DNA of 64,000 nucleotides from an uncultured Verrucomicrobiota bacterium (GCA_903939515.1 CAJAHH010000031.1:106811-170810), one strand, 5' to 3'; positions 34,521-43,736 are shown, counted from the stretch's first letter. Numbers and translations are program-made. Notes: a model not told the origin generated them from the sequence alone.

Positions 34521-35714
34521 ATGCGCGTCCAGACTGTCGTCATGCGTTTCACTGTGGTGATGGGGGTTTCGGCGTTGGCCTGGATGGCCGCGGGCTGTGG
34601 CAAGGATGAGATTCGGGTCTACCAGGCCCCTCAAGATGCCCCGCCGGTGGCTGCGGCCAATCCCCAGGGTAAAACCACCCAAAACTCGCCCGCTTCTGAG
34701 ATTCCAGGATCAGCGGCCTCGGGATCCTCTTCCTCGGTTGGGTCAGAAAGCAGTGCCTCCGAACGGCCCGCGGTTCCCTGGACCGTACCGGCCGGTTGGG
34801 AAGAGAAGCCTGCCTCAGGCATGCGCGTGGCCAGCTATGGTGTGAAACGCACCGACGGCCGTTCGGTGGATATTTCCGTGGTGGCCATGGGCGGCGGTGC
34901 CGGAGGTGAATTGGAAAACGTAAACCGCTGGCGCGACCAAATCGGGCTGGAGCCGGCAACCGAGGCCGACTTGGCGGGTCTTCGCTCTATTATTCCAGCG
35001 GGCAATCGCCAGGTGGTGATGTACGAACTGGACGGCAAGAAGGCGGTTCTGGATGGCAAGTATGCGGCCCGGACGCTGGCAGCCATCATGCCGGCCGGCG
35101 AGATGACCGTGTTCTTCAAAATCACGGGTGAGAGTGCGCTGGTGGCCGAGCAGAAGCCGCAGTTCTTGGCTTGGTTGAAGTCTGTCGATACCGGGGGTGG
35201 TGGGGGTGAGTCGGCTCCGGAGGCCTCGGCCTCGTCGTCGGCCCCGGCCCCCGCATCGGCCCCGGCCGTGTCCGGCGGTTCCGAGCGGGCGAGCGGTGGT
35301 GGCGCTGATGGACTCCCGAATTGGCAGGTGCCCGCCGGCTGGAAAGCCGCCGGCCCGAAGCCGATGCGATTGGCCTCCTTCGATATCCCCGATGCCGCCG
35401 GCAATGGCGATGTGTCTATTAGCAAACTGTCCGGGAATGGCGGCGGGCTCTTGGCTAATGTGAACCGCTGGCGCGGCCAAGTGGGATTGGCTCCGTTGGA
35501 AGCCGGGGCATTGGCGGCGAACTCCAAGACAGTGGCCACGGCCGGGGGCGACAGCGGCACCTGGGTGGAGTTGGTGGGGACCGAGAAGACGATCTTGGGG
35601 GCCATTGTGGCTCGCGGAGAGGTTTCGTGGTTTTTCAAGCTGACGGCTCCGGCGGCCGTTGCCGCCAAAAACCGAGACGCTTTCGAGCAATTTGTCCGTT
35701 CGATCCGCTTCTGA
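34521..35714 (+). CDS. putative lipoprotein with a duplicated domain
   Basis: A 397-residue exported protein. The N-terminal signal ends with a lipobox-like WMAAGC at about residue 32. A proline/serine linker follows, then two copies of a ~135-residue domain. Copy 1 contains VPWTVPAGWEEKPASGMR, ENVNRWRDQIGLEPA and MTVFFKITG; copy 2 contains LPNWQVPAGWKAAGPKPMR, ANVNRWRGQVGLAPL and VSWFFKLT. A second serine/alanine/proline linker separates them. I do not know the family. The gene is 92 nt upstream of resB, so it may serve the cytochrome c maturation genes. The start may be the ATG at 34521 or at 34542. Confidence 0.75.
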   Translation: MRVQTVVMRFTVVMGVSALAWMAAGCGKDEIRVYQAPQDAPPVAAANPQGKTTQNSPASEIPGSAASGSSSSVGSESSASERPAVPWTVPAGWEEKPASGMRVASYGVKRTDGRSVDISVVAMGGGAGGELENVNRWRDQIGLEPATEADLAGLRSIIPAGNRQVVMYELDGKKAVLDGKYAARTLAAIMPAGEMTVFFKITGESALVAEQKPQFLAWLKSVDTGGGGGESAPEASASSSAPAPASAPAVSGGSERASGGGADGLPNWQVPAGWKAAGPKPMRLASFDIPDAAGNGDVSISKLSGNGGGLLANVNRWRGQVGLAPLEAGALAANSKTVATAGGDSGTWVELVGTEKTILGAIVARGEVSWFFKLTAPAAVAAKNRDAFEQFVRSIRF

Positions 35715-35806
35715 ATGAGGGGCCGCGACCGGGGTTGAAAAATCCCGAGCGCTTTCCGTCAAATTGATGCAATTTATCGCGACCAGCTGTCGTCCGATTT
35801 TCGCCC

Positions 35807-36979
35807 ATGATTTCCAAGTTGTTCCAGTTCCTGTCGTCCCTGCGCCTCACGGTGGTGCTGCTGGGATTGGGTGTGGCCGTGGTGTTCTTCGGGACGTTGG
35901 GTCAGACCAGTGATGGTCTCTACGTCGCCCAAGAGCGGTACTTCCGCAGTTGGTTCGCTTATTGGACCCCGCATGGTGCGGCCTTTCCGGTAGTGCCGCT
36001 GCCTGGTGGATACCTGTTGGGAACGATGCTGGTCATCAACCTGCTCGTGGCCCATTTCACCCGCTTTAAATGGACGTGGTCTAAGAGCGGTATCTTTCTG
36101 ACGCACATCGGCATCATCCTGCTGCTGTTGGGACAATTGGCCACCGACATGCTGGCCCGCGAGAGCATCATGAGCTTCCGCGAGGGCGATACTCGAAACT
36201 ACTCCGAGTCGTCGATGGACTTCGAACTGGTCTTCCTGCGCAGTGCCGGCAGCAACACTCTCGACCAAGTGGTGTCTATCCCGGCCTCGCGTTTGAAGCC
36301 GGGGGCCGAGTTGCGCCAGGAGTTGCTGCCCTTCGCCATCCGGGTGAAAGAGGCCTATGAAAACGCACGGATCCGTCTGCGTGCTCCGGTCATGGATTCC
36401 AACCGCCCGCCCGCGGCGACCCAAGGCGTGGGCGCCCGGATCGTCATCGATGAGCAACCGCCGACGCGCACCATGGATGCTCGCAATGTGCCGGCGGCGG
36501 TGATCGAGCTTTCGGGGCCGTCGAGCCTGGGGACCTGGGCTCTCTCCGGTGAATTGAAGTCTCAGACCGTGACCGTCGAGGGAACGGAGTGGCGCCTCGA
36601 GTACCGCCCGGTGCGCGATTACAAACCCTTCGCCCTGACCTTGCTCAAGACCACCCACGAGACTTACCCAGGCACCGACATCCCTAAGAATTTCCAGAGC
36701 CGGGTGCGGTTGCGAAACACCGAGTCGCACGAAGACCGGGAGGTGGACATTTACATGAATTCACCGTTGCGGTACGGCGGCTACACCTTCTTCCAGTATC
36801 AAATGGGTAAGGAGCAATTGGCTGACGGAGGCCGCGGTACCAGTGCGTTGCAGGTGGTCCGCAACCCGTCCTGGGTCACGCCGTATCTCGGGTGCATTCT
36901 TGTCGGAGTGGGCCTGTTGGTTCAGTTCCTCATGCACCTCACCAAGTTCATCGCCCGCCGCAAGCCCCGGGCCGCCTGA
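35807..36979 (+). CDS. resB: cytochrome c biogenesis protein ResB/Ccs1
   Basis: A 390-residue membrane protein of the ResB family in System II cytochrome c maturation. The start LFQFLSSLRLTVVLLGLGV is the conserved first helix, followed by further helices to about residue 120, a large periplasmic beta-rich domain (residues ~125-350) and a last helix. YGGYTFFQYQMG is the conserved end of the periplasmic domain. ResB with CcsA exports heme and attaches it to apocytochromes at CXXCH. The c-type subunits of the act and cco genes are obvious clients. Confidence 0.88.
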   Translation: MISKLFQFLSSLRLTVVLLGLGVAVVFFGTLGQTSDGLYVAQERYFRSWFAYWTPHGAAFPVVPLPGGYLLGTMLVINLLVAHFTRFKWTWSKSGIFLTHIGIILLLLGQLATDMLARESIMSFREGDTRNYSESSMDFELVFLRSAGSNTLDQVVSIPASRLKPGAELRQELLPFAIRVKEAYENARIRLRAPVMDSNRPPAATQGVGARIVIDEQPPTRTMDARNVPAAVIELSGPSSLGTWALSGELKSQTVTVEGTEWRLEYRPVRDYKPFALTLLKTTHETYPGTDIPKNFQSRVRLRNTESHEDREVDIYMNSPLRYGGYTFFQYQMGKEQLADGGRGTSALQVVRNPSWVTPYLGCILVGVGLLVQFLMHLTKFIARRKPRAA

Positions 36980-37028
36980 AGCTTCACCTGCTAGAACTTG
37001 CCTCGTCCCAACGCGCTCCGCCTGAAAC

Positions 37029-39044
37029 ATGAAACAACGCCTTCCCCTAATTATCACGGCGCTCTTCGCATTCTGGATTCTGGGTGCGCTGAGGCCACAG
37101 CGTGACCCCGAGTACGCCTTCGGGGCTTTCGGCCGCCTGCCCGTGGTCTTCAATGGCCGCCTGCAGCCCGTGGATTCGTTGGCGCGCAATTCGCTGACGC
37201 GCATCCGCGAAAAGGACACCGCCAACCTCGAACCGGCCAAGGCATGGTACGAGCGGCCCAAGATCATTTCGGCGACCGAATGGTTGCTGACGCTCATGAC
37301 CCGGCCTGAGGTCGCGGACGGCTGGAAGGTTTTCCGCGTGGATCACCCGGAGCTCAAGGCGATGCTCAAGTTGCCGGAGCCCAACCCAGCGGCCGGCGAA
37401 GACGGCAAGCACTACTCGTGGAACCAGTTCGGCGAGACGGGCCTCAAGCAAATCGAAGAGAGCTCCCGGAACATTCAGGAGAACAAGAAGGATTCGTCAC
37501 TCCGCAACGCCTTCGACAACGCCACCCTTGGGTTGTACGAGGCCATGACCCTGTACCTGCGACTGAAGAATACGGTGCACCCGCAGGACACGGTCCGCTT
37601 CGCGGCGGAAATTGCCGACTACCAGAAGACCATCCCGGCCGGCGTGAAGGCCTTCCAGCAGCGCATGACCGGTTCTGGCACGTTCGATACCAATGCACTG
37701 ACCGAGGTGTTCGGACATGCCGAGCGGTATTTCGTGACGCTGCGCGGCGAGCCGCCATTGCTCATCCCGCCCGCCTCCGGTGGAGACGCCACGTTCGCAT
37801 GGCAGCGCATGGGCGAGGCCTTGCTAGATCCGAGCTTCGGAGCACCGCTGCTCAAGCACTTGATGCGCGTGCCCAAGGCCGAACTTTCGCCCGAAGCCGC
37901 GGCCGAAGGCATCCGCTTGGTGGGCACCCGGCCGCTGTCGCCGGCGGTGGGGCATTGGGCGGCGATGGCTGACGCCTTTCGTGAGAGCCAGGTTGCGGGC
38001 TTCAACACCGCGGTGGCCGGGTACCAGACCTACTTGGAGTCGCTACGCCTGGGCAAGGCCTTGAACAAGACGGCTCGCGAACAGCTCTACAATAGCTTCG
38101 CGCCGTTCTCGAAAACCGCCTCGTTGTACATCGTGGCCTTCCTCTTCAGCTGTGGGTTCTGGTTCAACTTCGCCGAGTGGAGCCGCAAGACGTCCCTGCA
38201 TCTGGTGCAATTGGCCTTTGTGGTCCACACGCTGGGGCTCATCGCTCGGATGTGGCTCGAGGGTCGGCCGCCGGTGACCAATCTTTACAGCTCGGCCATT
38301 TTCATCGGATGGGGCGCGGTCGGCCTCGGGCTGATCCTCGAATCGTTCTGGAAAAACGCCATCGGGCTGGCGGTAGCGACGGTCATTGGTTTTTCCACCC
38401 AAGTCGTGGCTCACAATCTCGCCCTCGGAGGCGACACCATGGTGATGCTCCAGGCGGTGCTCGATACCAACTTCTGGCTCGCCACCCACGTGGTCATCGT
38501 GACGCTGGGCTACGCTGCCACTTATGTCGCAGGCTTCCTGGCCATTTTGTATGTGGTGCTCGGATTCTTTACGAAGGTGATGACCGGCGACATGGGTAAG
38601 AGCCTGTCGCGCATGGTGTATGGCATTCTGTGCTTCGCCACGCTGTTCAGCTTCGTGGGCACCGTGTTGGGCGGTATTTGGGCCGACCAATCGTGGGGGC
38701 GATTCTGGGGCTGGGATCCCAAAGAGAACGGGGCCCTCATCATCGTGCTGTGGAATGCGCTCATCTTGCACGCCCGTTGGGGTGGCATGGTCCGGGAGCG
38801 CGGCATCATGAACCTCGCCATCTTCGGGAACATCGTCACCAGTTGGTCGTGGTTTGGTACCAACTTGCTGGGCGTTGGGCTTCACAGCTACGGCTTTATG
38901 AGCGGGGCCTTTACGGCGCTGATGGTGTTTGTGGGCAGCCAATGCGTGCTCATCGCGCTGGGGCTCATTCCGCAGGCGAAGTGGCGGAGTTTCTCGGCCG
39001 CCACGGGCGGCGCAGCGAAGGCTCCGGCGGCGTCGGCGGCCTGA
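37029..39044 (+). CDS. ccsA: cytochrome c biogenesis protein CcsA/ResC with large N-terminal domain
   Basis: A 671-residue protein. The C-terminal ~310 residues are the CcsA/ResC heme handling membrane domain, with the tryptophan-rich WWD region in GRFWGWDPKENGALI and conserved histidines in VHTLGLIARMW, STQVVAHNLAL and NLLGVGLHSYG. The N-terminal ~350 residues form a soluble domain after one signal/anchor helix; it begins AFGRLPVVFNGRLQPVDSLAR. Such an extension is seen in some System II proteins from Bacteroidetes, Verrucomicrobia and related groups. It follows resB by 49 nt. It forms the cytochrome c synthetase together with ResB. Confidence 0.9.
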   Translation: MKQRLPLIITALFAFWILGALRPQRDPEYAFGAFGRLPVVFNGRLQPVDSLARNSLTRIREKDTANLEPAKAWYERPKIISATEWLLTLMTRPEVADGWKVFRVDHPELKAMLKLPEPNPAAGEDGKHYSWNQFGETGLKQIEESSRNIQENKKDSSLRNAFDNATLGLYEAMTLYLRLKNTVHPQDTVRFAAEIADYQKTIPAGVKAFQQRMTGSGTFDTNALTEVFGHAERYFVTLRGEPPLLIPPASGGDATFAWQRMGEALLDPSFGAPLLKHLMRVPKAELSPEAAAEGIRLVGTRPLSPAVGHWAAMADAFRESQVAGFNTAVAGYQTYLESLRLGKALNKTAREQLYNSFAPFSKTASLYIVAFLFSCGFWFNFAEWSRKTSLHLVQLAFVVHTLGLIARMWLEGRPPVTNLYSSAIFIGWGAVGLGLILESFWKNAIGLAVATVIGFSTQVVAHNLALGGDTMVMLQAVLDTNFWLATHVVIVTLGYAATYVAGFLAILYVVLGFFTKVMTGDMGKSLSRMVYGILCFATLFSFVGTVLGGIWADQSWGRFWGWDPKENGALIIVLWNALILHARWGGMVRERGIMNLAIFGNIVTSWSWFGTNLLGVGLHSYGFMSGAFTALMVFVGSQCVLIALGLIPQAKWRSFSAATGGAAKAPAASAA

Positions 39045-39066
39045 GTCGTGGAACCGCATCGAGAGC

Positions 39067-39552
39067 ATGGGCAACGCGATGACTGTCACCGAGACCTTGA
39101 AACACCTGGGAATCGTGGTGCCGCCAGCCCCGGGCGCGGTGGCCGCCTACGAGCCGTGGGTGCGCACGGGCAATTTGGTGTTCACTTCGGGGCAGTTGCC
39201 CTGGCGCGACGGCGTGATGGCGTACGCGGGTCGGTTGGGAGCCGAACTCACGGTCGAGCAAGGATACCAAGCGGCCCGACAGTGCGCGCTCAACGCCTTG
39301 GCCCAGCTCCAGGCGGCCGCTGGTGGCGATATCAACCGGGTCCGTCGTTTGGTGCGCGTGGAAGGCTATGTCCATTGCGCCGCGGGATTCCGTGGGCATC
39401 CGCAAGTGCTCAATGGGGCCTCCGACCTCTTCAATGCGGTCTTCGGTGCCCGCGGAGCCCATGCCCGGTTGGCCATCGGAGTCTCCGACATGCCGTTGGA
39501 TGCCGCCGTTCAGATCACCGTCACGGCCGAGGTCGACGAGCCCTCCCGGTAG
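39067..39552 (+). CDS. RidA/YjgF-family protein
   Basis: A 161-residue protein of the RidA (L-PSP) family. Family marks are NLVFTSGQLPW, the central CALNALAQLQAAAG, and VEGYVHCAAGF. Many RidA proteins deaminate reactive enamine/imine intermediates; the activity needs an arginine near residue 105, and VRRLVRVEGY provides arginines in about that place. The start is either the ATG at 39067 or the one at 39079. It overlaps no gene and may be read through from ccsA, 22 nt upstream. This form, ~30 residues longer than E. coli RidA, belongs to the YjgF subgroup with an N-terminal extension. Confidence 0.87.
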   Translation: MGNAMTVTETLKHLGIVVPPAPGAVAAYEPWVRTGNLVFTSGQLPWRDGVMAYAGRLGAELTVEQGYQAARQCALNALAQLQAAAGGDINRVRRLVRVEGYVHCAAGFRGHPQVLNGASDLFNAVFGARGAHARLAIGVSDMPLDAAVQITVTAEVDEPSR

Positions 39553-39590
39553 AGGTGCCTTCGGCGGGGAAGGGGCTGCCGCGGTTCGCG

Positions 39591-39610
39591 ATGGTCCGCG
39601 ATGGTCCGCA
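39591..39610. repeat. 10-bp tandem duplication
   Basis: ATGGTCCGCG and ATGGTCCGCA are adjacent, and a third partial copy AATGGTCGCC follows. It is in the 286-bp gap between ridA and the convergent hypothetical gene, which otherwise shows nothing recognisable. Confidence 0.6.
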
Positions 39611-39838
39611 GCGAATGGTCGCCGGTTCCATCATCGGGCCCGCGAGGGATCGAGGGATTTAGCCGCAACGATTCAATCGACTTGAGCCTGATACTTTACC
39701 CTCTTCCGCAAGAGCTGTGTTGTTGGCTCGTTACGGGCCTTAAGTACTAGCCTCACCATGGCCCGCGCCTCACTCTCGCCTCGTCTTACGAAAGAATCCC
39801 TCACGCCATCACTGTCCTCCCAACTGAATCGTTCCAGC

Positions 39839-40657
39839 TTAGGGCTGCAAGCGGGCCTGCTTCAATTCCACCAAACCGTCCTCCATCCCGGTGCAACGCA
39901 CCTCGAAGGTCACGGTTTGGCCGGCTTCGAGGAGTTGCCACTTCGAGCGGTTGTTCTCGGCGATCAACGTTCGCCCGTCGCGGCGGGTGTGGAAGGCGGG
40001 GATCTTGTCGTCGATGCGCCACTCACAGACCGGCCGCACGGCGGGGTCCGGTGTTTCCAGGAACACCCGGACATTGCGGCTGACGATGCCTCGCTCCATG
40101 CGTTCCACCACGCCCGTGATGCGAAATGAGCGTTTTTGATAGCGCGTATTGGCCGCCGGGAGATCGGAGCGGTAGTGGTTCACCAGTTCCCAGATGCTGA
40201 TGTCTTGGGCGGCGTTCACCGGAGGGAGTTGGGAGGCTGGAGCTGGAGGCACGAGGCCCGCCCACCGTGCGGTTTGAAGCGCTTCAGCCGCGGGCTTGGC
40301 GGCGGGCAAGAGCAGAGGAAGCGTCATCGGTTGGGCTTGGGTCGTGGCGGAGTTTGATGTCGGACTCACCGCGCTGGAGGGGAGAAAAGCGGCCCCTCGC
40401 AGGCGGGAATTCTCGAGCGTCAGGCGTTTCAAGGCGGCCTCGGTGTCGAACCCCAATCGTCGTCGTAGCGGTTCGGAAACCTCGAAGAAGAACACCGTGG
40501 TTCGGCCTCCGGAGTGCTGGAGCTCCAAGCGATCATCATCCAGACGCCGCACCGTCGCCTCGCGGAAGGTTCGGCCATCGAGGGTGACGATTTCTTCGGC
40601 CACCAACGCCGGCATCAGGGCGGTCCACAAGATCAACAGGGCACGGGCACGTTGCAT
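39839..40657 (-). CDS. exported protein with an SHD1-like and an OB-fold-like region
   Basis: A 272-residue protein with a signal peptide cleaved near ALVAEE. Residues ~25-75 (VTLDGRTFREATVRRLDDD and on to a VFFFEV strand) resemble the small SLA1-homology-like domain common in exported proteins of this phylum. The C-terminal ~110 residues, with DISIWELVNHYRS and SFRITGVVERMERG, look like an OB-fold (tRNA_anti-like) domain. A proline/alanine linker lies between. I chose the ATG at 40657 because the signal peptide begins there. Function is unknown. Confidence 0.7.
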   Translation of the reverse strand: MQRARALLILWTALMPALVAEEIVTLDGRTFREATVRRLDDDRLELQHSGGRTTVFFFEVSEPLRRRLGFDTEAALKRLTLENSRLRGAAFLPSSAVSPTSNSATTQAQPMTLPLLLPAAKPAAEALQTARWAGLVPPAPASQLPPVNAAQDISIWELVNHYRSDLPAANTRYQKRSFRITGVVERMERGIVSRNVRVFLETPDPAVRPVCEWRIDDKIPAFHTRRDGRTLIAENNRSKWQLLEAGQTVTFEVRCTGMEDGLVELKQARLQP

Positions 40658-40909
40658 GGGTTCAAGGCAATCGAAGCCCGTGCTCGCCGTCAATTGGTAG
40701 CCAAAGGACGTGGCCTCCAGGGGGGCTTCTTTAGGGATCAGGGCTTTACTCGCAAGGGCTGTGTCGAGGCTTGCTCGCCAGGCTGGTAGTAGCGCTTTGC
40801 TTGGGCTTGGTCGGTGGTGCAAATGAAGCGTTTTTGAGGTTAGCCTAGTTTGTAACAGGGGCCTTAAAACGATTTCTTCAGGTATGATATTAGAGCAATT
40901 TTGCGATAA

Positions 40910-40923
40910 ATGCTTGTTTGCAT
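40910..40923 (+). promoter_or_regulatory. palindrome upstream of the HTH-like gene
   Basis: ATGC and GCAT flank TTGTTT, 20 bp before the start of the small regulator gene at 40944. The same half sites with TTGTTTA between them occur upstream of the second regulator at 52103-52117. This suggests an operator read by one or both small DNA-binding proteins. Confidence 0.45.
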
Positions 40924-40943
40924 GGCAGTTCTAAATATGACAG

Positions 40944-41399
40944 ATGACGCCGGTGAGTTATTTCTCGGCCGAATTGTCGGCGCTGATCGATCGGGATTTT
41001 AGTGGGAGTCAACTAAAATTTGGCCGTACTGTCGGGATCGATCAGAGTATGGTCAGTCGGCAATGTGCCGGCTTGTCGATGCCTGATCGAGCCACAGTGG
41101 ATCGCTTTGAGAAGACGCTCTCCCAGACTCAGGCCATTCCATTGGTGGTTGCCTATCTTCAAGATCATTGCCCTTTGCCGCTGCGTCCCCAAGTGGTGAT
41201 CCGAGCCAAGCTGCCATCGGGCAAGGCGCAAGCCAGGGAAAACATGAAGATAGATTTGGCGAGATTTCCCACGCATCAGAGCGCCTTGATTCAAGGGATT
41301 GTGAATATAGTGACCACGGACGCTCGAGCGGCTGAATTAATCGATAGTTTGATCAAATTTTGCGATACCAACGGGCTGCCAAAGCAAAATTCGCAGTAA
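40944..41399 (+). CDS. small helix-turn-helix-like protein of an AT-rich island
   Basis: A 151-residue protein. Residues ~20-60 (GSQLKFGRTVGIDQSMVSRQ and then RATVDRFEKTL) look like a Cro/XRE helix-turn-helix, with VDQSMVSR-like recognition-helix spacing. The C-terminal ~70 residues have no known family and end with a predicted helix pair. Base composition is clearly more AT-rich than neighbouring genes, as are both flanks. It is 225 bp upstream of the 703-residue gene, and it probably regulates that gene. No lysogeny or phage gene is nearby. Confidence 0.65.
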   Translation: MTPVSYFSAELSALIDRDFSGSQLKFGRTVGIDQSMVSRQCAGLSMPDRATVDRFEKTLSQTQAIPLVVAYLQDHCPLPLRPQVVIRAKLPSGKAQARENMKIDLARFPTHQSALIQGIVNIVTTDARAAELIDSLIKFCDTNGLPKQNSQ

Positions 41400-41445
41400 A
41401 TCAGTATATTGTTTAGTATTTATTGTAAATCAGGGTGGCGAACAC

Positions 41446-41460
41446 TTGTTTAAAAAACAA
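41446..41460 (+). promoter_or_regulatory. perfect palindrome between regulator and 703-residue gene
   Basis: TTGTTT and AAACAA flank AAA, a perfect 6-bp inverted repeat in the AT-rich 225-bp gap before the gene at 41625. The half TTGTTT is shared with the palindromes at 40910 and 52103. It is a candidate operator for the upstream helix-turn-helix protein. Confidence 0.4.
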
Positions 41461-41624
41461 ACTGTTTACCCCACGCTTCGCAGCGCCAGTGGTCGGTTTC
41501 TCAAACACTAAATTAAAAGTGCGCCGTCAACTTGCAGAAGTTGAGATGTGTGGAATGCTTAAAAAACGTTTGGGTTCACTAGTAAAAATTTGAAATTTAC
41601 TGGAGAGGTCAGCGCCGCGCTGTC

Positions 41625-43736
41625 ATGCCGAATCTCTCTTGGAATTTTAGTCGATCTCCCTCTGGAGGGCTTTCTTGGTTAGAGTATTTGCAGGATCCTG
41701 TTCGGTCTCGGGTCGCAATCGATGAGCCGGCTGCTGTCGCTCAGGCACTGCTCGATCGATTACCGCCATCCACCCTGCGGCTGATCGGATCCCCGGAATC
41801 GTTGACGGCACTCTTCGGATGCCTGGTGCACCCAACCAACAGTTTGTTGGATCCCAGCGGAATGCGCCTGTCAGCGGCCTTTACCTGGAGCCGTGGGGAA
41901 GTGCTGGCTTCCATGGGGGGCATGCTAGTGCCAGTGGACGAATTGATGGCGCAAGCGCGTTCACCGGTCGAGTCCGTGGTGGTTCAGTTGTTTCAGGTCG
42001 CCCGAGAGTCCTTCTTGGAGTTGTGTTTTACAGAAAGCCTCGAGGCTTTGAATTGTGCCTTGGACACCGGACCCAGCCTGAACGTGTCCGGAAAACTCGT
42101 TTGGCGGATCCACTTGCTCCGCGCACTGGTGCTGCTGGGGTCCGTTGACAATACGAATCCCCGTCTCATCAATCCGGCCCAGGCCGAGCAGTCGTTCCTC
42201 ATGGCGGCGCGCTATGCTCGCAGCGAATACCGTTTGGATGCGGCCCGCGCGCTCTTGGGAGCCGGGTGGGCGGCGTATGTTCAGGACAACGGCCAACCCA
42301 ATTACCGGATGCGGGAAGCGATGACCTACACCGACGAGGCCCAAGATCTGGATGACGAACTCGTCGAGGCCCAATTTCAATCGGCCAAATTCCGCATGGC
42401 CCGGGGTGAGACCAATCCGGCCTTACACAGTCTCCGGTGGTTGCCCGTCACGGAACGGGTGGTGTTGCTCAAGGCGGCGGCGGATGAGGATTTTAAACGA
42501 CACGCCGAAAAACTGGAGGCCTTTCTCAGTGCCTTGCGTGAAGAGCAATTGACTAAGATCCAATCGGAGGTCGTCCCGGTCGCTTCCCGTATTCGGCAGT
42601 GGATGGGCCACTGTCCTAAATTGGCTGAGACTCCGGCCGCTCAACGCCTCGTGAATATGGCGGAAGGTGCGCCAGACCGTGGGTTGCTGGACGTGCATGG
42701 GTACTTTGGATTTGGTTACCAGGAAGACTATTCGGAGCTACAAAAATCTTTTTTCGAGGCGCGGCGGACGGTGATCTTGGAGGGGATTCAGCCGGGAGAT
42801 TCGGTCGATGAAGCCGGTGGTCTGGCGACGCATTCTGGCGAGTCAGGAGTGTTGGCGGAGTCGCTGCAGCCGAGCAGCCAGATCCGGGGTCGTCATTCCA
42901 GGGGGCACCCCGCCGACCAGGAGACTGAATACCAGTTCTTGAACGGTCTGGGCGAGGTGATCACCACCTATCGGGGAACCCCAGGTTCGCGAAAACAATT
43001 CCAGCTACCACCCGGGACGGATGCCACGACCTGGGCCGCTCGCTGGATCCCGCCGGGGCGATTCTCCATGGGCAGCCCGATCCACGAGCCGGGCCGCGAG
43101 CTGGATGAGGTGCTTCATAGTGTCACCTTGCCTGACGGGTTTTTCTTTTCAGAAACTCCGTGCACCCAAGGTCAGTGGTCTTTGCTCATGCCTCATAACC
43201 CGAGCAAGTTTCGGGGGGCTCATCTGCCGGTGGAGCAGGTCAGTTGGGACGACGCTCGGGAGTTCGCGCGCAAGTTGACGGAGTTCCACCATAAGATGGG
43301 GCATATTTCTGCTGGTTGGCGCTGGGACCTGCCCACGGAGGCTCAATGGGAATACGCCTGTCGCGTGCGCAAATCCGGAGAGTTCTACGGACCGATCGAT
43401 TCGGTGGCCTGGTATCAACTCAATTCCCAGAAGCGGACCCATCCCGTGGGCACTCGACAGCCCAACGCCTGGGGGCTTCTGGACATGCACGGCAATGTGA
43501 GTAAGTGGTGCCTCGACTGGTACCGCCAGTATCCCTTCGAAGCGGTGACTCATCCGATGGGCCCCGCCTTCGGCACGTTTCGGGTCTATCGGGGCGGCGG
43601 TTGGAGCGATGGCGCTCGTTGCTGCCGATCGGCCTATCGGGGTCGCAGTGTCCCGGATTTCCGCAGCAGCAATATTGGTTTCAGTCTTGCTCTGTCGGGG
43701 CCCCTCAGCGGGGCGGTGGCGGCGCCCACTCATTAA
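41625..43736 (+). CDS. protein with C-terminal formylglycine-generating-enzyme-like domain
   Basis: A 703-residue protein. The first ~370 residues are soluble, mostly helical, of no recognised family, with DPARALL-like and ANALHSL-like helix pairs that may be TPR-like. After a polar linker (residues ~390-460), residues ~470-700 form an FGE/SUMF1 fold: WIPPGRFSMGSP, ETPCTQGQWSLLM, LPVEQVSWDDAREFA, LPTEAQWEYACR, GLLDMHGNVSKWCLDW and RVYRGGGWSDGARCCRSA. The first of the two catalytic cysteines of true FGE is replaced (Asp in WSDG), so formylglycine synthesis is doubtful and a binding role is likelier. It has no signal peptide. Its 3' end overlaps convergent folC by 32 bp. Confidence 0.75.
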   Translation: MPNLSWNFSRSPSGGLSWLEYLQDPVRSRVAIDEPAAVAQALLDRLPPSTLRLIGSPESLTALFGCLVHPTNSLLDPSGMRLSAAFTWSRGEVLASMGGMLVPVDELMAQARSPVESVVVQLFQVARESFLELCFTESLEALNCALDTGPSLNVSGKLVWRIHLLRALVLLGSVDNTNPRLINPAQAEQSFLMAARYARSEYRLDAARALLGAGWAAYVQDNGQPNYRMREAMTYTDEAQDLDDELVEAQFQSAKFRMARGETNPALHSLRWLPVTERVVLLKAAADEDFKRHAEKLEAFLSALREEQLTKIQSEVVPVASRIRQWMGHCPKLAETPAAQRLVNMAEGAPDRGLLDVHGYFGFGYQEDYSELQKSFFEARRTVILEGIQPGDSVDEAGGLATHSGESGVLAESLQPSSQIRGRHSRGHPADQETEYQFLNGLGEVITTYRGTPGSRKQFQLPPGTDATTWAARWIPPGRFSMGSPIHEPGRELDEVLHSVTLPDGFFFSETPCTQGQWSLLMPHNPSKFRGAHLPVEQVSWDDAREFARKLTEFHHKMGHISAGWRWDLPTEAQWEYACRVRKSGEFYGPIDSVAWYQLNSQKRTHPVGTRQPNAWGLLDMHGNVSKWCLDWYRQYPFEAVTHPMGPAFGTFRVYRGGGWSDGARCCRSAYRGRSVPDFRSSNIGFSLALSGPLSGAVAAPTH

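Noticed and set aside
40944..41399. Toxin-antitoxin pair with the FGE-like gene
   Set aside because: The downstream protein is far too large and has no toxin motif, and the gap between the genes is 225 bp.
41625..43736. Active sulfatase-maturing formylglycine-generating enzyme
   Set aside because: The first of two catalytic cysteines is replaced and no sulfatase gene is nearby.
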